DNA from: Streptomyces ochraceiscleroticus
GTDB taxonomy: Bacteria > Actinomycetota > Actinomycetes > Streptomycetales > Streptomycetaceae
Reading direction: 5' to 3'
NCBI RefSeq assembly: GCF_000720485.1
Contig: NZ_JOAX01000006.1
Location: 124,001 to 188,000, forward strand
Length of the DNA stretch: 64,000 nt
Shown here: positions 15,211 through 24,714 of the stretch, one piece after another
Layout: each line of letters starts with the position of its first letter
Position numbering within the stretch: the first letter of the stretch is position 1
The notes under the pieces: model-generated
Databases searched by the model: none
Told to the model about the DNA's origin: nothing
What the model saw: the letters and a program-made list of their open reading frames with translations, nothing else
Translations under genes and position numbers: made by a program

Positions 15211-17694
15211 TCATGGCCTTCCCCCGTCCTCGCCAAAGTCGGCCAGCGCCCGCGCCAGGTACGGCGCCGTGCGGCTGCCCCGCGCCGCCGCCACCTCGGC
15301 CGGCGGGCCGGACGCCACGATCCGGCCGCCGTCCGCGCCGCCGCCCGGCCCCAGGTCGATGACGTGGTCGGCGCCCGCGACCACGCCCATGTCGTGCTCC
15401 ACGACGACCACCGTGTTCCCGGCGTCCACCAGCCCGTGGAGCTGGCGCAGCAGTACCTCGGTGTCGGCCGGGTGCAGCCCGGTGGTGGGCTCGTCCAGGA
15501 GGTACAGGGTGTGGCCGCGGCGGGTGCGCTGCAGTTCCGTGGCGAGCTTGATGCGCTGCGCCTCGCCGCCGGAGAGTTCCGTCGCGGGCTGCCCGAGCCG
15601 CAGGTACCCCAGGCCGACGTCCTGGAGTGTGCGCAGGCTGCGGGCGGCGGCGGGGACCTCGGCGAGGAAGTCCGCCGCGACGTCCACGGTCATCTCCAGT
15701 ACCTCGCCGATGTTCCGGTCCCGGTAGGTGATCTCCAGGGTCTCGGAGTTGTAGCGGGCTCCGTGGCAGGCCGTGCAGGGCGCGTACGTACCGGGCAGGA
15801 AGAGCAGTTCGACGGCGACGAAGCCCTCGCCCTGGCAGGTCTCGCAGCGCCCGGCGGCGACGTTGAAGGAGAAGCGGCCCGCCTTGTATCCGCGGGCGCG
15901 CGCCTCGTCCGTGTCCGCGAAGACCTTCCGTACGGCGTCGAACAGGCCGGTGTAGGTGGCGAGGTTCGAGCGCGGGGTGCGGCCGATGGGCTTCTGGTCG
16001 ACGCGGACGAGCCGGTCGACGGCGTCCAGGCCCTCGGCGGCCGCCAGTTCGGCCGTCGGGCGGGTCTCGTCGTCGTCCTCGGGGTCCGGGCCGCCCTGCC
16101 GCTCCCGTACGGCGTCCGCGAGTACCTGCGTGACCAGGGTGGACTTGCCCGACCCGGAGACGCCGGTGACGGCCGTGAACACGCCGAGCGGGAACTCCGC
16201 GTCCAGCCCCCGGAGATTGTGCAGCCGGATGCCCGACAGGCGCACGGTGCCCGAGGGCTTGCGCGGCTCGCGCGCACCGTCGCCGCCGGGCCCGTCGAAG
16301 AGGTAGCGGCGGGTGAGGGACTCCGCCACGTCCGCGAGGCCGTCGACCGGTCCGCTGTGCAGTACGCGTCCGCCGTGCTCCCCGGCGTGCGGCCCGACGT
16401 CCACGAGCCAGTCGGCCCGGCGGACGACGTCCATGTCGTGCTCGACGACGAAGAGGGAGTTGCCTGCCTCCTTGAGGCGGGCGAGGACGGTCAGCAGGTT
16501 TTCGGTGTCGGCCGGGTGCAGGCCCGCCGACGGCTCGTCCAGGACGTACACCACGCCGAAGAGGCCGGAGCGGAGCTGGGTGGCCAGGCGCAGCCGCTGG
16601 AGTTCGCCGGCGGAGAGGGTGGGCGAGGGCCGGTCCATGCTGAGGTAGCCGAGGCCCAGTTCGGTCAGCACCTCGATGCGGGCCACGAGGTCGCGCGCGA
16701 GAGTGCCCGCCACGCTCTCCTGGGCCGAACCGTCCGTACCGTCGCTACCGTCCGCGCCCTCGGCCGTCGGTCGCAGCAGCGCGGCGAGCGCCGCCAGCGG
16801 CATCCCGGCCAGCGCCGCGATGTCGTGTCCCGCGAACGTGACCGCGAGCGCCTCGGGCCGCAGCCGCCGCCCGTCGCACGCCGGGCACGCCTCGGACACC
16901 AGGAACTGTGCGACGCGCTTGCGCTGCGTCTCGCTCTGCGAGTCGGCGAAGGTGTGCAGCACGTAGTGACGGGCGCTCTGGTACTGGCCCTTGTACGGCC
17001 GCTGGATGCGTCCCGCCTCGCGTACCGGATGCACGGTGACGACCGGCCGTTCCTCGGTGAAGAGGATCCAGTCGCGGTCCTTCGCCGGCAGGTCGCGCCA
17101 GGGGCGGTCGATGTCGTGGCCGAGCGTGGCGACGATGTCGCGGAGGTTCTTGCCGAGCCAGGCGCCGGGCCAGGCGGCGATGGCGCCGTCGCGGATGGAG
17201 AGCGAGGGATCGGGGACGAGGGAGTCCTCGGTGACCCGGTGGACGCGGCCCAGCCCGTGGCACTCGGGGCACGCGCCCGCCGCCGTATTGGGCGAGAAGG
17301 CATCGGAGTCGAGGCGTCCGGTGCTGTCCGCCGGGTAGTCGCCCGCGCGCGAGAAGAGCATCCGCAGGCTGTTGGAGAGGGTGGTGACGGTGCCGACGGA
17401 GGAGCGGGAGGTGGGGGCCGAGCGGCGCTGCTCCAGGGCGACGGCCGGCGGCAGCCCGCTGATCTCCTCGACCTTGGGCGCGCCGACCTGGTGGATCAGC
17501 CGCCGGGCGTAGGGCGCGACCGATTCGAAGTAGCGGCGCTGCGCCTCGGCGTAGAGGGTGCCGAAGGCGAGCGAGGACTTGCCGCTGCCGGAGACGCCGG
17601 TGAAGACGCAGAAGGCGTCCCGCGGGATGGCCACGTCGACGGCGCGGAGGTTGTGCTCACGGGCGCCGCGCACCCGTACGTACGAGTCGGTCAT
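15211..17694 (-). CDS. UvrA-like ABC ATPase (short excinuclease paralogue)
   Basis: About 827 residues with two ABC modules in UvrA order. The first Walker A is [17 protein letters not shown] and the second [11 protein letters not shown], with ABC signatures [14 protein letters not shown] and [14 protein letters not shown]. Zinc-finger cysteine pairs [16 protein letters not shown] and CETCQGEG...CTACHG are present. It is over 100 residues shorter than housekeeping UvrA and resembles the UvrA2/drug-resistance subgroup that removes or protects against DNA-binding antibiotics. The start is uncertain: ATG 17694 (MTDSYVRV) is chosen because an upstream GTG at 17715 and ATG at 17703 lie in or beside a terminator stem. 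It stands as a single gene. Confidence 0.88.
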   Translation of the reverse strand: MTDSYVRVRGAREHNLRAVDVAIPRDAFCVFTGVSGSGKSSLAFGTLYAEAQRRYFESVAPYARRLIHQVGAPKVEEISGLPPAVALEQRRSAPTSRSSVGTVTTLSNSLRMLFSRAGDYPADSTGRLDSDAFSPNTAAGACPECHGLGRVHRVTEDSLVPDPSLSIRDGAIAAWPGAWLGKNLRDIVATLGHDIDRPWRDLPAKDRDWILFTEERPVVTVHPVREAGRIQRPYKGQYQSARHYVLHTFADSQSETQRKRVAQFLVSEACPACDGRRLRPEALAVTFAGHDIAALAGMPLAALAALLRPTAEGADGSDGTDGSAQESVAGTLARDLVARIEVLTELGLGYLSMDRPSPTLSAGELQRLRLATQLRSGLFGVVYVLDEPSAGLHPADTENLLTVLARLKEAGNSLFVVEHDMDVVRRADWLVDVGPHAGEHGGRVLHSGPVDGLADVAESLTRRYLFDGPGGDGAREPRKPSGTVRLSGIRLHNLRGLDAEFPLGVFTAVTGVSGSGKSTLVTQVLADAVRERQGGPDPEDDDETRPTAELAAAEGLDAVDRLVRVDQKPIGRTPRSNLATYTGLFDAVRKVFADTDEARARGYKAGRFSFNVAAGRCETCQGEGFVAVELLFLPGTYAPCTACHGARYNSETLEITYRDRNIGEVLEMTVDVAADFLAEVPAAARSLRTLQDVGLGYLRLGQPATELSGGEAQRIKLATELQRTRRGHTLYLLDEPTTGLHPADTEVLLRQLHGLVDAGNTVVVVEHDMGVVAGADHVIDLGPGGGADGGRIVASGPPAEVAAARGSRTAPYLARALADFGEDGGRP

Positions 17695-17707
17695 GCCCTC
17701 CATGATC

Positions 17708-17751
17708 GGGGACACCGGCCGGCGGGTCGCTCCACGCCGGCCGGCGTCCCC
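17708..17751 (-). terminator. Terminator of the P450-ferredoxin-reductase operon
   Basis: A 16-bp stem with one mismatch (GGGGACACCGGCCGGC, loop of 12, GCCGGCCGGCGTCCCC) directly after the reductase stop at 17756. It covers the upstream GTG alternative start of the UvrA-like gene. Confidence 0.72.
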
Positions 17752-17755
17752 CGTC

Positions 17756-18994
17756 TCACTCCGCGCCGACGGCCGCGAGCAGGCGCTGGTGCGCCTCCTC
17801 CCAGGGGCCGGGCGTGGCGATCACCGCGCGCAGCCCGCGGATCTGCCGGGGCGGCAGTCCGGCGGCGAGCACGCCGGTGGCCTGCCCGTCGCGGCCGTAC
17901 AGCGCGGCCACCTGCCGCTGCTCCTTGTCCAGCAGCACCGTCTCGGCCCGGTCGGCGCCCGCGAGCACCCCGTACGCCTGGAGCTTCATGCCGTACTGGT
18001 CGGACCAGAAGTACGGGACCGGCGTGAACGGGCGGCGCTCGTCCTGCGAGACGCCCAGCTCCACGAGCAGGTTCTTGGCCGCGGCCATGGCCTGCTCGGT
18101 GGCGTTCATCCGGTGCTCGATCCGCAGGTGGCGACCGTGGCCCGGGTGGTACCAGCGGGCGACGTCACCGGCGGCGTAGACACCGGGCGCCGCGGCGCAG
18201 TACTCGTCGCAGCGCAGCCCGTCGGCGGTGTCCAGCGCCGCGTCGGCACGCAGCCAGTCCACGGCCGGCTCGGAGCCGATCGCGAGCAGGACGGTGTCGG
18301 CCTCGAGCGTGCCGCCGTCCGCCAGCCGTACTCCGGTGACGCGCCCGTTCGCCGTCTCCACGCCGTCCAGGCCGCCGGTGAGCTGCCGTACGCCGTGCCG
18401 CTCGTGCTCGGCGGCCAGCAGCGCGCCCACGCCGTCGCCGACGAGGCGGCCCATGGGCAGCGGGTCGCGGCCGACGAGCGTGACCTCGTGGCCGAGCTCG
18501 CGGGCCACCGCGGCGGCCTCGCAGCCCAGCACGCCGTTGCCGGCGACGACCAGCCGCCGCGGCGCGCCGGACAGCCAGGTCCGCAGCCCGAGCGCGTCGT
18601 CGAGCGTGCGCAGCGTGTGGACGCCGTCCAGGCGGGCCAGTCCCGGCAGGGTGCGGGCCCGGACGCCGGTGGCGACGATCACGCCATCGGTGGCCAGCCG
18701 GTCCCCGTCGTCCAGGGTCAGCGTGCGCGTCCCGGCGTCCAGCGCGGTGGCCTTGGTACCGAGCCGGACGTCCATGTTCAGCGCGTCGAGCTGTTCGGCC
18801 GTGCGCAGTCCCAGCTTGTCAGTCTCCCAGTCGCCGCTCAGCAGTTGCTTGGAGAGCGGCGGCCGGTCGTACGGCAGGTGCGGCTCGTCGCCGACGAGCG
18901 TCAGCTCGCCGCTCCAGCCGCCCCGGCGCAGCGCCTCGACGGCGGCGAGACCGGCCGCCGAGGCGCCGACGACGGCGATGCGTCCGACGGTCAT
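17756..18994 (-). CDS. NAD(P)H-dependent ferredoxin reductase (FAD)
   Basis: A 412-residue pyridine nucleotide-disulfide-type oxidoreductase. FAD site IAVVGASAAGLAAVEAL (6-22), a second Rossmann motif VVAGNGVLGCEAAAVA for NAD(P)H, and the ATG motif VIVATGVRAR. The family passes electrons from NAD(P)H to small ferredoxins that feed P450 enzymes. Its start overlaps the ferredoxin stop by 4 nt (18991-18994), and the P450 gene is next upstream. The three genes therefore form a complete class I electron-transfer chain. Confidence 0.9.
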   Translation of the reverse strand: MTVGRIAVVGASAAGLAAVEALRRGGWSGELTLVGDEPHLPYDRPPLSKQLLSGDWETDKLGLRTAEQLDALNMDVRLGTKATALDAGTRTLTLDDGDRLATDGVIVATGVRARTLPGLARLDGVHTLRTLDDALGLRTWLSGAPRRLVVAGNGVLGCEAAAVARELGHEVTLVGRDPLPMGRLVGDGVGALLAAEHERHGVRQLTGGLDGVETANGRVTGVRLADGGTLEADTVLLAIGSEPAVDWLRADAALDTADGLRCDEYCAAAPGVYAAGDVARWYHPGHGRHLRIEHRMNATEQAMAAAKNLLVELGVSQDERRPFTPVPYFWSDQYGMKLQAYGVLAGADRAETVLLDKEQRQVAALYGRDGQATGVLAAGLPPRQIRGLRAVIATPGPWEEAHQRLLAAVGAE

Positions 18995-19185
18995 GCGTCG
19001 ACCTGGATGGCCGCGGCGGGGCAGATGGCGGCGGCCTCGTGGACCGCGGCGTGCTGCTCGGCGGGCGGCTGGGCGTCCAGCAGGACGACGATGCCGTCCT
19101 CGTCACGCTGGTCGAAGACCTCGGGCGCTACCAGGACGCACTGGCCGGCGGCGCAGCACTTGTCGACGTCGAGGGTGATGTTCAT
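18991..19185 (-). CDS. [3Fe-4S]-type ferredoxin
   Basis: A 64-residue ferredoxin of the type paired with actinobacterial P450s. Cluster ligands can be read in CCAAGQC (Cys9 or Cys10, and Cys15) and in AAICPAAA near the C-terminus. The spacing favours a [3Fe-4S] or alanine-substituted 4Fe cluster over a plain [4Fe-4S]. It carries electrons from the overlapping reductase to the P450 encoded 34 bp upstream. Confidence 0.92.
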   Translation of the reverse strand: MNITLDVDKCCAAGQCVLVAPEVFDQRDEDGIVVLLDAQPPAEQHAAVHEAAAICPAAAIQVDA

Positions 19186-19219
19186 GGCTTCTTGCTCCTG
19201 TGGGGTGGTGGGGAGGTGA

Positions 19220-20440
19220 TTACCAGGTGACCGGCAGCTCGTGGCAGCCGTAGATCGCCATGTCCGTGCGGAAGGGGATGTCCTCGATCGGGACGGCGGG
19301 CCGCATCGTCGGGAAGCGGCGCAGCAGGGTCCCGAGGACGACCTGCAGCTCGACGCGGGCCAGCGCCTGCCCGAGGCACTGGTGGATGCCGTAGCCGAAC
19401 GCGACGTGGTGCTGGGCGTTGGGGCGGCAGACGTCGAGCGTGTCGGGGTCCTCGAAGGTCTCCGGGTCGCGGTTGGCGGACGGCACGGCGACCACGACGC
19501 CCTCGCCGGCGCGGATGAGCTGCCCGCCGATCTCGATGTCCTCGGTGGCGGCGCGGCGCGGGCCGTTGCGGATGATGCTGTGGAAGCGCAGCAGCTCCTC
19601 GACGGCGCCGCGGATCAGCGACGGGTCCTCACGGAGCTGCTGCGCGGTCCCCGGCTCGCCCATCATGCTCAGCGCGGAGAGGCCGATCATGTTGGCGGTG
19701 GTCTCGTGCCCGGCGACCAGCAGCAGCGCCGCGAAGCCGATGACGTCGTCGTGAGTGATCTCCCCGGCCTGCTGCTGCTCGACGATGAGGCGGCTGAGGA
19801 TGTCGTCGCCCGGGTTCGCCTCCTTGGCGGTGACCAGGCAGTCCAGGTACGCGCGCAGCTCCTCGCGGGCGGCGTCGGCCTCCTCGCGGGGGATGGTGCG
19901 GGAGAGCAGCTTGCCGGTCAGGCCCTGGAAGACCGCGTGGTCCTCGTACGGGACGCCGAGCAGGACGCTGATGACGAGGGAGGGCACCGGGAGCGCGAGG
20001 GCCTCGACGAGGTCGACGGAGTCCGCGCCGTTCAGCTTGGCGGTCTGCATCGCGTCGCAGAGCTCGTCGGTGATCCGCTGGATCTCCGGGCGCAGCGCCT
20101 CGACCTTCTTGACCATGAACTCGCGGGTGACCATCCGGCGCAGCCGGGTGTGGTCCGGCGGGTCCATGCGGATGAAGCCGCGGTTCTGCTGGTTGGCGCC
20201 GCCGGTCATGCCGCTGAGCGGGTAGCCCGGGGTGGTGGTGTCGGAGCTGAAGCGGGTGTCGCCGAGGATCGCTCGGATGTCCGCGTACCGGGTGACGAGC
20301 CAGGCCCAGCTTCCGTCGGGCAGCGAGATCTTCTTGATCGGCTCCTCGATCCGCATCCGGCCGAGCTCAGCGGGCGGGTCGAACGGGCAGCCGGTGGGGG
20401 GTTCCACAGGCAGCGGGGCATGGGGGGAAGTGACGGTCAT
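19220..20440 (-). CDS. Cytochrome P450, CYP105-like
   Basis: A 406-residue bacterial class I P450. It has the I-helix LLVAGHETTANM, the ExxR segment EELLRFHS, and the haem loop VAFGYGIHQCLGQALAR with the Cys ligand. The sequence pattern and the ferredoxin/reductase neighbours resemble CYP105 enzymes, which hydroxylate diverse xenobiotics and secondary metabolites. ATG 20440 is preferred over an upstream in-frame start at 20500 because AGGAG lies 6 bp before it. A promoter and TetR-type operator candidate lies at 20,491-20,520. The substrate is unknown. Confidence 0.92.
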   Translation of the reverse strand: MTVTSPHAPLPVEPPTGCPFDPPAELGRMRIEEPIKKISLPDGSWAWLVTRYADIRAILGDTRFSSDTTTPGYPLSGMTGGANQQNRGFIRMDPPDHTRLRRMVTREFMVKKVEALRPEIQRITDELCDAMQTAKLNGADSVDLVEALALPVPSLVISVLLGVPYEDHAVFQGLTGKLLSRTIPREEADAAREELRAYLDCLVTAKEANPGDDILSRLIVEQQQAGEITHDDVIGFAALLLVAGHETTANMIGLSALSMMGEPGTAQQLREDPSLIRGAVEELLRFHSIIRNGPRRAATEDIEIGGQLIRAGEGVVVAVPSANRDPETFEDPDTLDVCRPNAQHHVAFGYGIHQCLGQALARVELQVVLGTLLRRFPTMRPAVPIEDIPFRTDMAIYGCHELPVTW

Positions 20441-20490
20441 GTCGCTCCTAGAAGGCACGTACCGCAAGGACGTGCGCCGCGGTGGGGCTT

Positions 20491-20520
20491 CGCCTAACAA
20501 CCGTAAACTTACATGTGTAA
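20491..20520 (-). promoter_or_regulatory. P450 operon promoter with overlapping palindrome
   Basis: On the minus strand, TTACAC (20515-20520), an 18-bp spacer and TAGGCG (20491-20496) fit a vegetative promoter about 50 bp upstream of the P450 start. A TTACA-TG-TGTAA inverted repeat (20509-20520) covers the -35 box, the usual geometry for repression by a TetR protein such as the one encoded just upstream. Confidence 0.5.
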
Positions 20521-20640
20521 TAGGCAGATAAACGAGCCGGGGGTGCCTGGGGAGCGAGATTAGGTGCTAATTACAACTCAAGGCCCCATTGAACGCCTCC
20601 GCACCGGGCGGACGTACAGCGGGGGCCGGACGACGCGGGG

Positions 20641-21261
20641 TCAGCGCTCCAGCAGCAGCTCGAGGATCTCGTCCACGAAGCGGTGCAGGCGTTCGGGGTT
20701 CTTCGCCGCGGGCAGGACCTGCCAGAGCATGACCCGGCCGTGCACCGCCGACCACAGGACGTACGGCGCCTCCTCCCGGGAGCCGCGCACCCGCCAGCCC
20801 GCCTCCTCGCACGCCGCCAGCGCGTCGTGCAGGCCGCGCACCAGCAGGCCGGCCGGGTGCTGCGCCAGCCGCTCGGGGCCGACCGGGGACTGCCGTGTCT
20901 CGTAGAGCAGGCGGTACTTCGCCGGATGATCGACGGCGTACGTGCAGTAGGCGCGCAGCCGGGCACGCAGCCGGGCCACCGGGTCCCCTTCCGGGACCAG
21001 CGCGCCGGCCGCCGCCATGTCCTCGACCAGCCGCTCGTAGCTGACCTGCATCGTCGCCCAGACCAGCTCGGTCTTGTCGGCGAAGTGCCGGTAGATGCTG
21101 GGCGCCGCGACGCCCGCCTCGCGGGCCACGGCGCGCAGCGACAGCGCGTCCTCGCTGCCGACCTGCTCCAGCAGCCGTTCCGTGGCGCTCAGCAGCTCCT
21201 CGCGCAGCCGGTCACCCTGGCCGCGCGGGTTCCTGGGCCGTGCGGCCGGGCTCTCCGTCAT
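20641..21261 (-). CDS. TetR-family transcriptional regulator
   Basis: A 206-residue TetR regulator with an N-terminal helix-turn-helix at about residues 30-60 (LSLRAVAREAGVAAPSIYRHFADKTEL) and a helical ligand domain ending ERLHRFVDEILELLL. ATG 21261 (MTESPAARP) is preferred over a longer frame opening at 21354. It lies 200 bp upstream of, and in the same direction as, the P450 operon, which has a palindrome over its -35 box. Control of that operon is a reasonable inference. Confidence 0.88.
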   Translation of the reverse strand: MTESPAARPRNPRGQGDRLREELLSATERLLEQVGSEDALSLRAVAREAGVAAPSIYRHFADKTELVWATMQVSYERLVEDMAAAGALVPEGDPVARLRARLRAYCTYAVDHPAKYRLLYETRQSPVGPERLAQHPAGLLVRGLHDALAACEEAGWRVRGSREEAPYVLWSAVHGRVMLWQVLPAAKNPERLHRFVDEILELLLER

Positions 21262-21358
21262 GCGCCGTACGCCTCTTTCTCGTCCTGGCGGGCACTCAAC
21301 AATTTCATACCTCGCCCCGCACCCCACCGCGCGGCCACCGCACGGGCCCGGCAACCGC

Positions 21359-21364
21359 TACCGT
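21359..21364 (+). promoter_or_regulatory. -10 element positioned for a leaderless transcript
   Basis: TACCGT ends 6 nt before ATG 21371, and no ribosome site is present. Confidence 0.4.
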
Positions 21365-21370
21365 GCGGCC

Positions 21371-22384
21371 ATGCCCCAGCCCCTGGACACGGACGCCGAG
21401 GCCGCCCCCTGGCGGCCCGACCTCTTCCCGCCCGGCCTCCCCGTGGCCGGGACCGTGGCCGCGCACGCCTCCGGCCGGGCCTGGCTGGCCCGGCTGCCGC
21501 GGCTGGTCCGCGAGACCGCCGAACGGTGGGAGCTGCGCCTGTCGCCCCCGTTCCACGGCGGCAGCTGCTCCTGGGCGGCCCCGGTGCGGCTGCCCGACGG
21601 CGGCCCGGCCGTCCTGAAGGTGACCTGGCCGCACCGGGAGGCCGCGGGTGAGGCCGCCGCACTGCGCGCCTGGGGCGGCCACGGCGCGGTCCGGCTGCTC
21701 GCCCATGACCCGGCACGGCACGCGCTGCTCCTCGAACGCTGCGTACCGGGCACCACACTGCTCGACGCGGTACCGGAAGCCGGCCGGCACACCGCTCCCC
21801 CGGACACCGCCCTCTCCCCCGAAGAGGGGCTCGGCCGCGCCGCCGACGTACTGGACGCCCTGTGGCGCGCGCCCCGGCCCCCGGACGGCGAGCTGGAGAG
21901 CGTGGCGGCGGTCTGTGCCGAATGGTCGGACCAGGTGCGCGAACGCGCGGCCCGGCTCCGGCCGCCCTACGACCCCGGCCTGGTGGAACTCGGCGCGTCC
22001 CTGCTGCGCGAGCTGCCCGCGACCGCCCGCCGCGAGGTCGTCGTGCACGGCGACTTCAACCCCGGCAACGTGCTGGCCGCCGACGGCCCGCGCGGCTGGC
22101 TCGCCATCGACCCGAAGCCGATGACCGGCGACCCGGGATACGATCCCTGGCCCTTGCTGACCCAGCTCGACGACCCCTTCGAGCACGAGTCGCCGGGCGA
22201 GGTGCTCCGCTGCCGTCTGCGACTGCTCGCCGACCGGCTGGACGAGCAGCCTGAGCGCATGGCTGCCTGGGGCGTGGCCCGTTCCGTGGAGAGCGCCCTG
22301 TACGCCGCCGCGCACGACGATGTACCGGGCGGCGCCGAGGAATTGGCGGAAGCCAGGGTCCTCGCGGAGGTCGCCGGACTGTGA
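21371..22384 (+). CDS. Aminoglycoside 6-phosphotransferase-like kinase
   Basis: A 337-residue kinase of the APH(6)/streptomycin kinase group. The catalytic loop is VVHGDFNPGNVL, followed by AIDPKPMTGDPGYDPWPLL, a hallmark of this branch. The ATP lysine is in AVLKVTWPH. Relatives phosphorylate streptomycin or hydroxyurea, but many streptomycete members have unknown substrates and need not confer resistance. ATG 21371 lies 6 nt after a -10-like TACCGT, without a ribosome site. It is divergent from the TetR gene. Confidence 0.85.
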   Translation: MPQPLDTDAEAAPWRPDLFPPGLPVAGTVAAHASGRAWLARLPRLVRETAERWELRLSPPFHGGSCSWAAPVRLPDGGPAVLKVTWPHREAAGEAAALRAWGGHGAVRLLAHDPARHALLLERCVPGTTLLDAVPEAGRHTAPPDTALSPEEGLGRAADVLDALWRAPRPPDGELESVAAVCAEWSDQVRERAARLRPPYDPGLVELGASLLRELPATARREVVVHGDFNPGNVLAADGPRGWLAIDPKPMTGDPGYDPWPLLTQLDDPFEHESPGEVLRCRLRLLADRLDEQPERMAAWGVARSVESALYAAAHDDVPGGAEELAEARVLAEVAGL

Positions 22385-22421
22385 ACCGCGTGCCACGCCG
22401 GCCGGCGCGCCGGCGCGGGTT

Positions 22422-22760
22422 CTAGACCGCCGCGCGTCGGGCGGCCGCCGTGTGGGCCGCCTCGTAGCCCGGCGGGACGCCCGGGACCAGGAGGATGTCC
22501 GCGTCGAGGTGGCGGGTGCGCAGCGGTATGAGCTCCTGATAGGCGGGCGAGTCGTACCAGGTGCGGGCGCTGTCCAGGTCCGGGAATTCGATGAGGACCA
22601 GGTGACCGGGCCAGGTGCCCTCGCGGACCTCAGCCTTGGCGCCGTGCACCAGGAAGCGGCCCCCGAAGGGGTCGAGCGTCTCCTGGATGCGTTCCATGTA
22701 GGACAGCACGTCCTCGTGCCGGCTCTCGCCCTTGATGTGACCCACGGCGTACGCGCTCAT
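22422..22760 (-). CDS. DUF1330 domain protein
   Basis: A 112-residue dimeric alpha/beta barrel-type protein of the DUF1330 family. It starts with AYAVGHIKGE and has the conserved segment HLVLIEFPDLDSARTWYDSPAYQELIPLR. Function is not established for the family. It stands alone, convergent with the kinase gene. Confidence 0.85.
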   Translation of the reverse strand: MSAYAVGHIKGESRHEDVLSYMERIQETLDPFGGRFLVHGAKAEVREGTWPGHLVLIEFPDLDSARTWYDSPAYQELIPLRTRHLDADILLVPGVPPGYEAAHTAAARRAAV

Positions 22761-22922
22761 GACAGTCCCCTCTCCTTGCCCGAATGACCGGATGCCCGGA
22801 TGCCCGAACGGGTGCCGGCCGCTCCGTGCGGCCCGCGCTGACCCGTACGTTTCCAGGCCCGGGTCAGCGCGTCGATGACCTCGGAGGTCATGGCGGACCT
22901 GCGGTGCGCCGTGCCGCGGCGG

Positions 22923-23567
22923 TCAGTTGGCCCGCAGCGCGGCCAGTTGTTCGGCGAAGGGCACGACGTCGAAGGCGTCGTCGGCCGGCTCGGCCGCGGG
23001 TGCCGTGGCCGCCCGCCCCAGGATCAGGGCGGCCAGCTCCCCCGCCGCCCGGTCGATGCGTTCCGTGAGCGCGCCGCCGGGGCCGCTGCCGCCCGTGCCC
23101 CAGTCCTCGGACGCGGCGTACACGGCGGTCGGGACGACCACCGCGCGCAGGTACGCGAAGAGGGGGCGCAGCGCGTGCTCCAGGGCGAGCGAGTGCCGGG
23201 CCGTGCCGCCGGTGGCCGCGATCAGCACGGGCTTGCCGGTCAGCGCGGTGTTGTCGATGACGTCGAAGAACGACTTGAACAGCCCGCTGTAGGAGGCGGT
23301 GAAGATGGGCGTGACGGCGATCAGGCCGTCCGATTCCGACACCGCCTCGATGGCCTCGGCCAGCGCGGGCGACGGGAAGCCGGTCACCATGTTGTGCGCG
23401 ACGTCGGTGGCCAGGTCGCGCAGTTCGACGACGCGTACCTCCACCGCACGGCCCGGCTCGTCGGCCACCTGCTGACGGGTGGCCGCCGCCAGCCGGTCGG
23501 CCAGCAGGCGGGTGGACGACGGGACGCCCAGCCCCGCCGAGACGGCCACGATCTTCAGCGGCTTCAT
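22923..23567 (-). CDS. NADPH-dependent FMN reductase (CE1759-like)
   Basis: A 214-residue flavodoxin-fold reductase. The FMN phosphate loop is VSAGLGVPSSTRLLADRL (10-27), the segment TPIFTASYSGLFKSFFDV is typical of the family, and LIAATGGTARH follows. It supplies reduced FMN to the flavin-dependent monooxygenase encoded immediately upstream. The genes overlap by 4 nt (23564-23567), so the pair forms a two-component monooxygenase. Confidence 0.9.
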   Translation of the reverse strand: MKPLKIVAVSAGLGVPSSTRLLADRLAAATRQQVADEPGRAVEVRVVELRDLATDVAHNMVTGFPSPALAEAIEAVSESDGLIAVTPIFTASYSGLFKSFFDVIDNTALTGKPVLIAATGGTARHSLALEHALRPLFAYLRAVVVPTAVYAASEDWGTGGSGPGGALTERIDRAAGELAALILGRAATAPAAEPADDAFDVVPFAEQLAALRAN

Positions 23568-24664
23568 TCCGCCACCTCCTCCAGGGCCGCGGCGTCGCGC
23601 TCGGCGACGCGCGCCGCGTGCGTCGGCCCGTCCGGCACCTCGGCCGGGCGGTTCTTGGCGAACTCCTTGCGGAGCACGGGGACGACCTCTTCACCGAGCA
23701 TGTCGAGCTGCTCCAGCACGGTCTTCAAGGGCAGGCCCGCGTGGTCCATCAGGAACAGCTGGCGCTGGTAGTCGCCGAAGTACTCGCGGAAGGCGAGGGT
23801 CTTCTCGATGACCTGCTGCGGGCTGCCGACGGTCAGCGGGGTCTGCTCGGTGAACTCCTCCAGGGAGGGGCCGTGCCCGTACACGGGCGCATTGTCGAAG
23901 TACGGGCGGAACTCGCGGACCGCGTCCTGGGAGTTCTTCCGCATGAACACCTGCCCGCCGAGGCCGACCATGGCCTGCTCGGGGGTGCCGTGCCCGTACT
24001 GCGCGTAACGGTGCCGGTAGAGCCGGATGAGCTGCTGGAAGTGGTGCTTGGGCCAGAAGATGTTGTTGGCGAAGAAGCCGTCACCGTAGTACGCGGCCTG
24101 TTCGGCGATCTCCGGGCTGCGGATCGAGCCGTGCCACACGAAGGGCGGCACGCCGTCCAGCGGGCGCGGGGTCGAGGTGAAGCCCTGCAGCGGCGTGCGG
24201 AACTTGCCCTCCCAGTCGACCACGTCCTCGCGCCACAGCTTGTGCAGCAGGGCGTAGTTCTCGATGGCGAGCGGGATGCCCTGGCGGATGTCCTGGCCGA
24301 ACCAGGGGTAGACCGGGCCGGTGTTGCCGCGGCCCATCATCACGTCCACCCGGCCGTCGGCGATGTGCTGCAGCATCGCGAAGTCCTCGGCGATCTTCAC
24401 CGGGTCGTTGGTGGTGATCAGCGTGGTGGACGTGGAGAGGATCAGCTTCTCCGTGCGCGCCGCGATATAGCCGAGCATGGTGGTCGGCGAGGACGGGACG
24501 AACGGCGGGTTGTGGTGCTCGCCGGTCGCGAAGACGTCCAGGCCCACTTCCTCGGCCTTGAGCGCGATGGCGAGCATCGCCTTGATCCGCTCGTGCTCGG
24601 TCGGCGTCCGGCCCGTCGTCGGGTCGGTGGTGACGTCTCCGACGGTGAAGATCCCGAACTGCAT
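23564..24664 (-). CDS. LLM-class flavin-dependent monooxygenase (CE1758-like)
   Basis: A 366-residue luciferase-like TIM-barrel monooxygenase. Hallmarks are GLDVFATGEHHNPPFVPSSP near residue 39 and VDVMMGRGNTGPVYPWFGQ near residue 105. The enzyme uses FMNH2 from the partner reductase to oxygenate an unknown substrate. Promoter-region signals on its 5' side are an 18-bp tandem repeat (24,679-24,714) and an AT-rich palindrome (24,707-24,724). The latter is typical in size for MarR-type control, though no MarR gene is present in the window. Confidence 0.9.
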   Translation of the reverse strand: MQFGIFTVGDVTTDPTTGRTPTEHERIKAMLAIALKAEEVGLDVFATGEHHNPPFVPSSPTTMLGYIAARTEKLILSTSTTLITTNDPVKIAEDFAMLQHIADGRVDVMMGRGNTGPVYPWFGQDIRQGIPLAIENYALLHKLWREDVVDWEGKFRTPLQGFTSTPRPLDGVPPFVWHGSIRSPEIAEQAAYYGDGFFANNIFWPKHHFQQLIRLYRHRYAQYGHGTPEQAMVGLGGQVFMRKNSQDAVREFRPYFDNAPVYGHGPSLEEFTEQTPLTVGSPQQVIEKTLAFREYFGDYQRQLFLMDHAGLPLKTVLEQLDMLGEEVVPVLRKEFAKNRPAEVPDGPTHAARVAERDAAALEEVAE

Positions 24665-24678
24665 GGTGCCCGCCTCCG

Positions 24679-24714
24679 TGCGCTGCGTTGGTTGACTGCG
24701 CTGCGTTAGTTGAA
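24679..24714. repeat. Tandem 18-bp direct repeat in the LLM promoter region
   Basis: Two adjacent copies, TGCGCTGCGTTGGTTGAC and TGCGCTGCGTTAGTTGAA (16 of 18 identical), 15-50 bp upstream of the LLM start codon. This may be a cooperative regulator site or a local duplication. Confidence 0.55.

Noticed and set aside
15211..17694. Housekeeping uvrA
   Set aside because: Too short and lacking the full UvrB-interaction region; it stands alone, so it is better viewed as a UvrA paralogue.
17695..17715. Upstream GTG and ATG starts of the UvrA-like gene
   Set aside because: They fall in or beside a strong terminator stem of the preceding operon, and the family sequence begins at ATG 17694.
15364..18027. 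An 887-codon plus-strand frame opposite the UvrA-like gene
   Set aside because: Antisense shadow with no motifs; the minus strand encodes two clear ABC modules.
21371..22384. Confident call as a streptomycin resistance gene
   Set aside because: The motifs place it in the APH(6) branch, but many chromosomal members have no resistance phenotype and no antibiotic gene cluster adjoins it.
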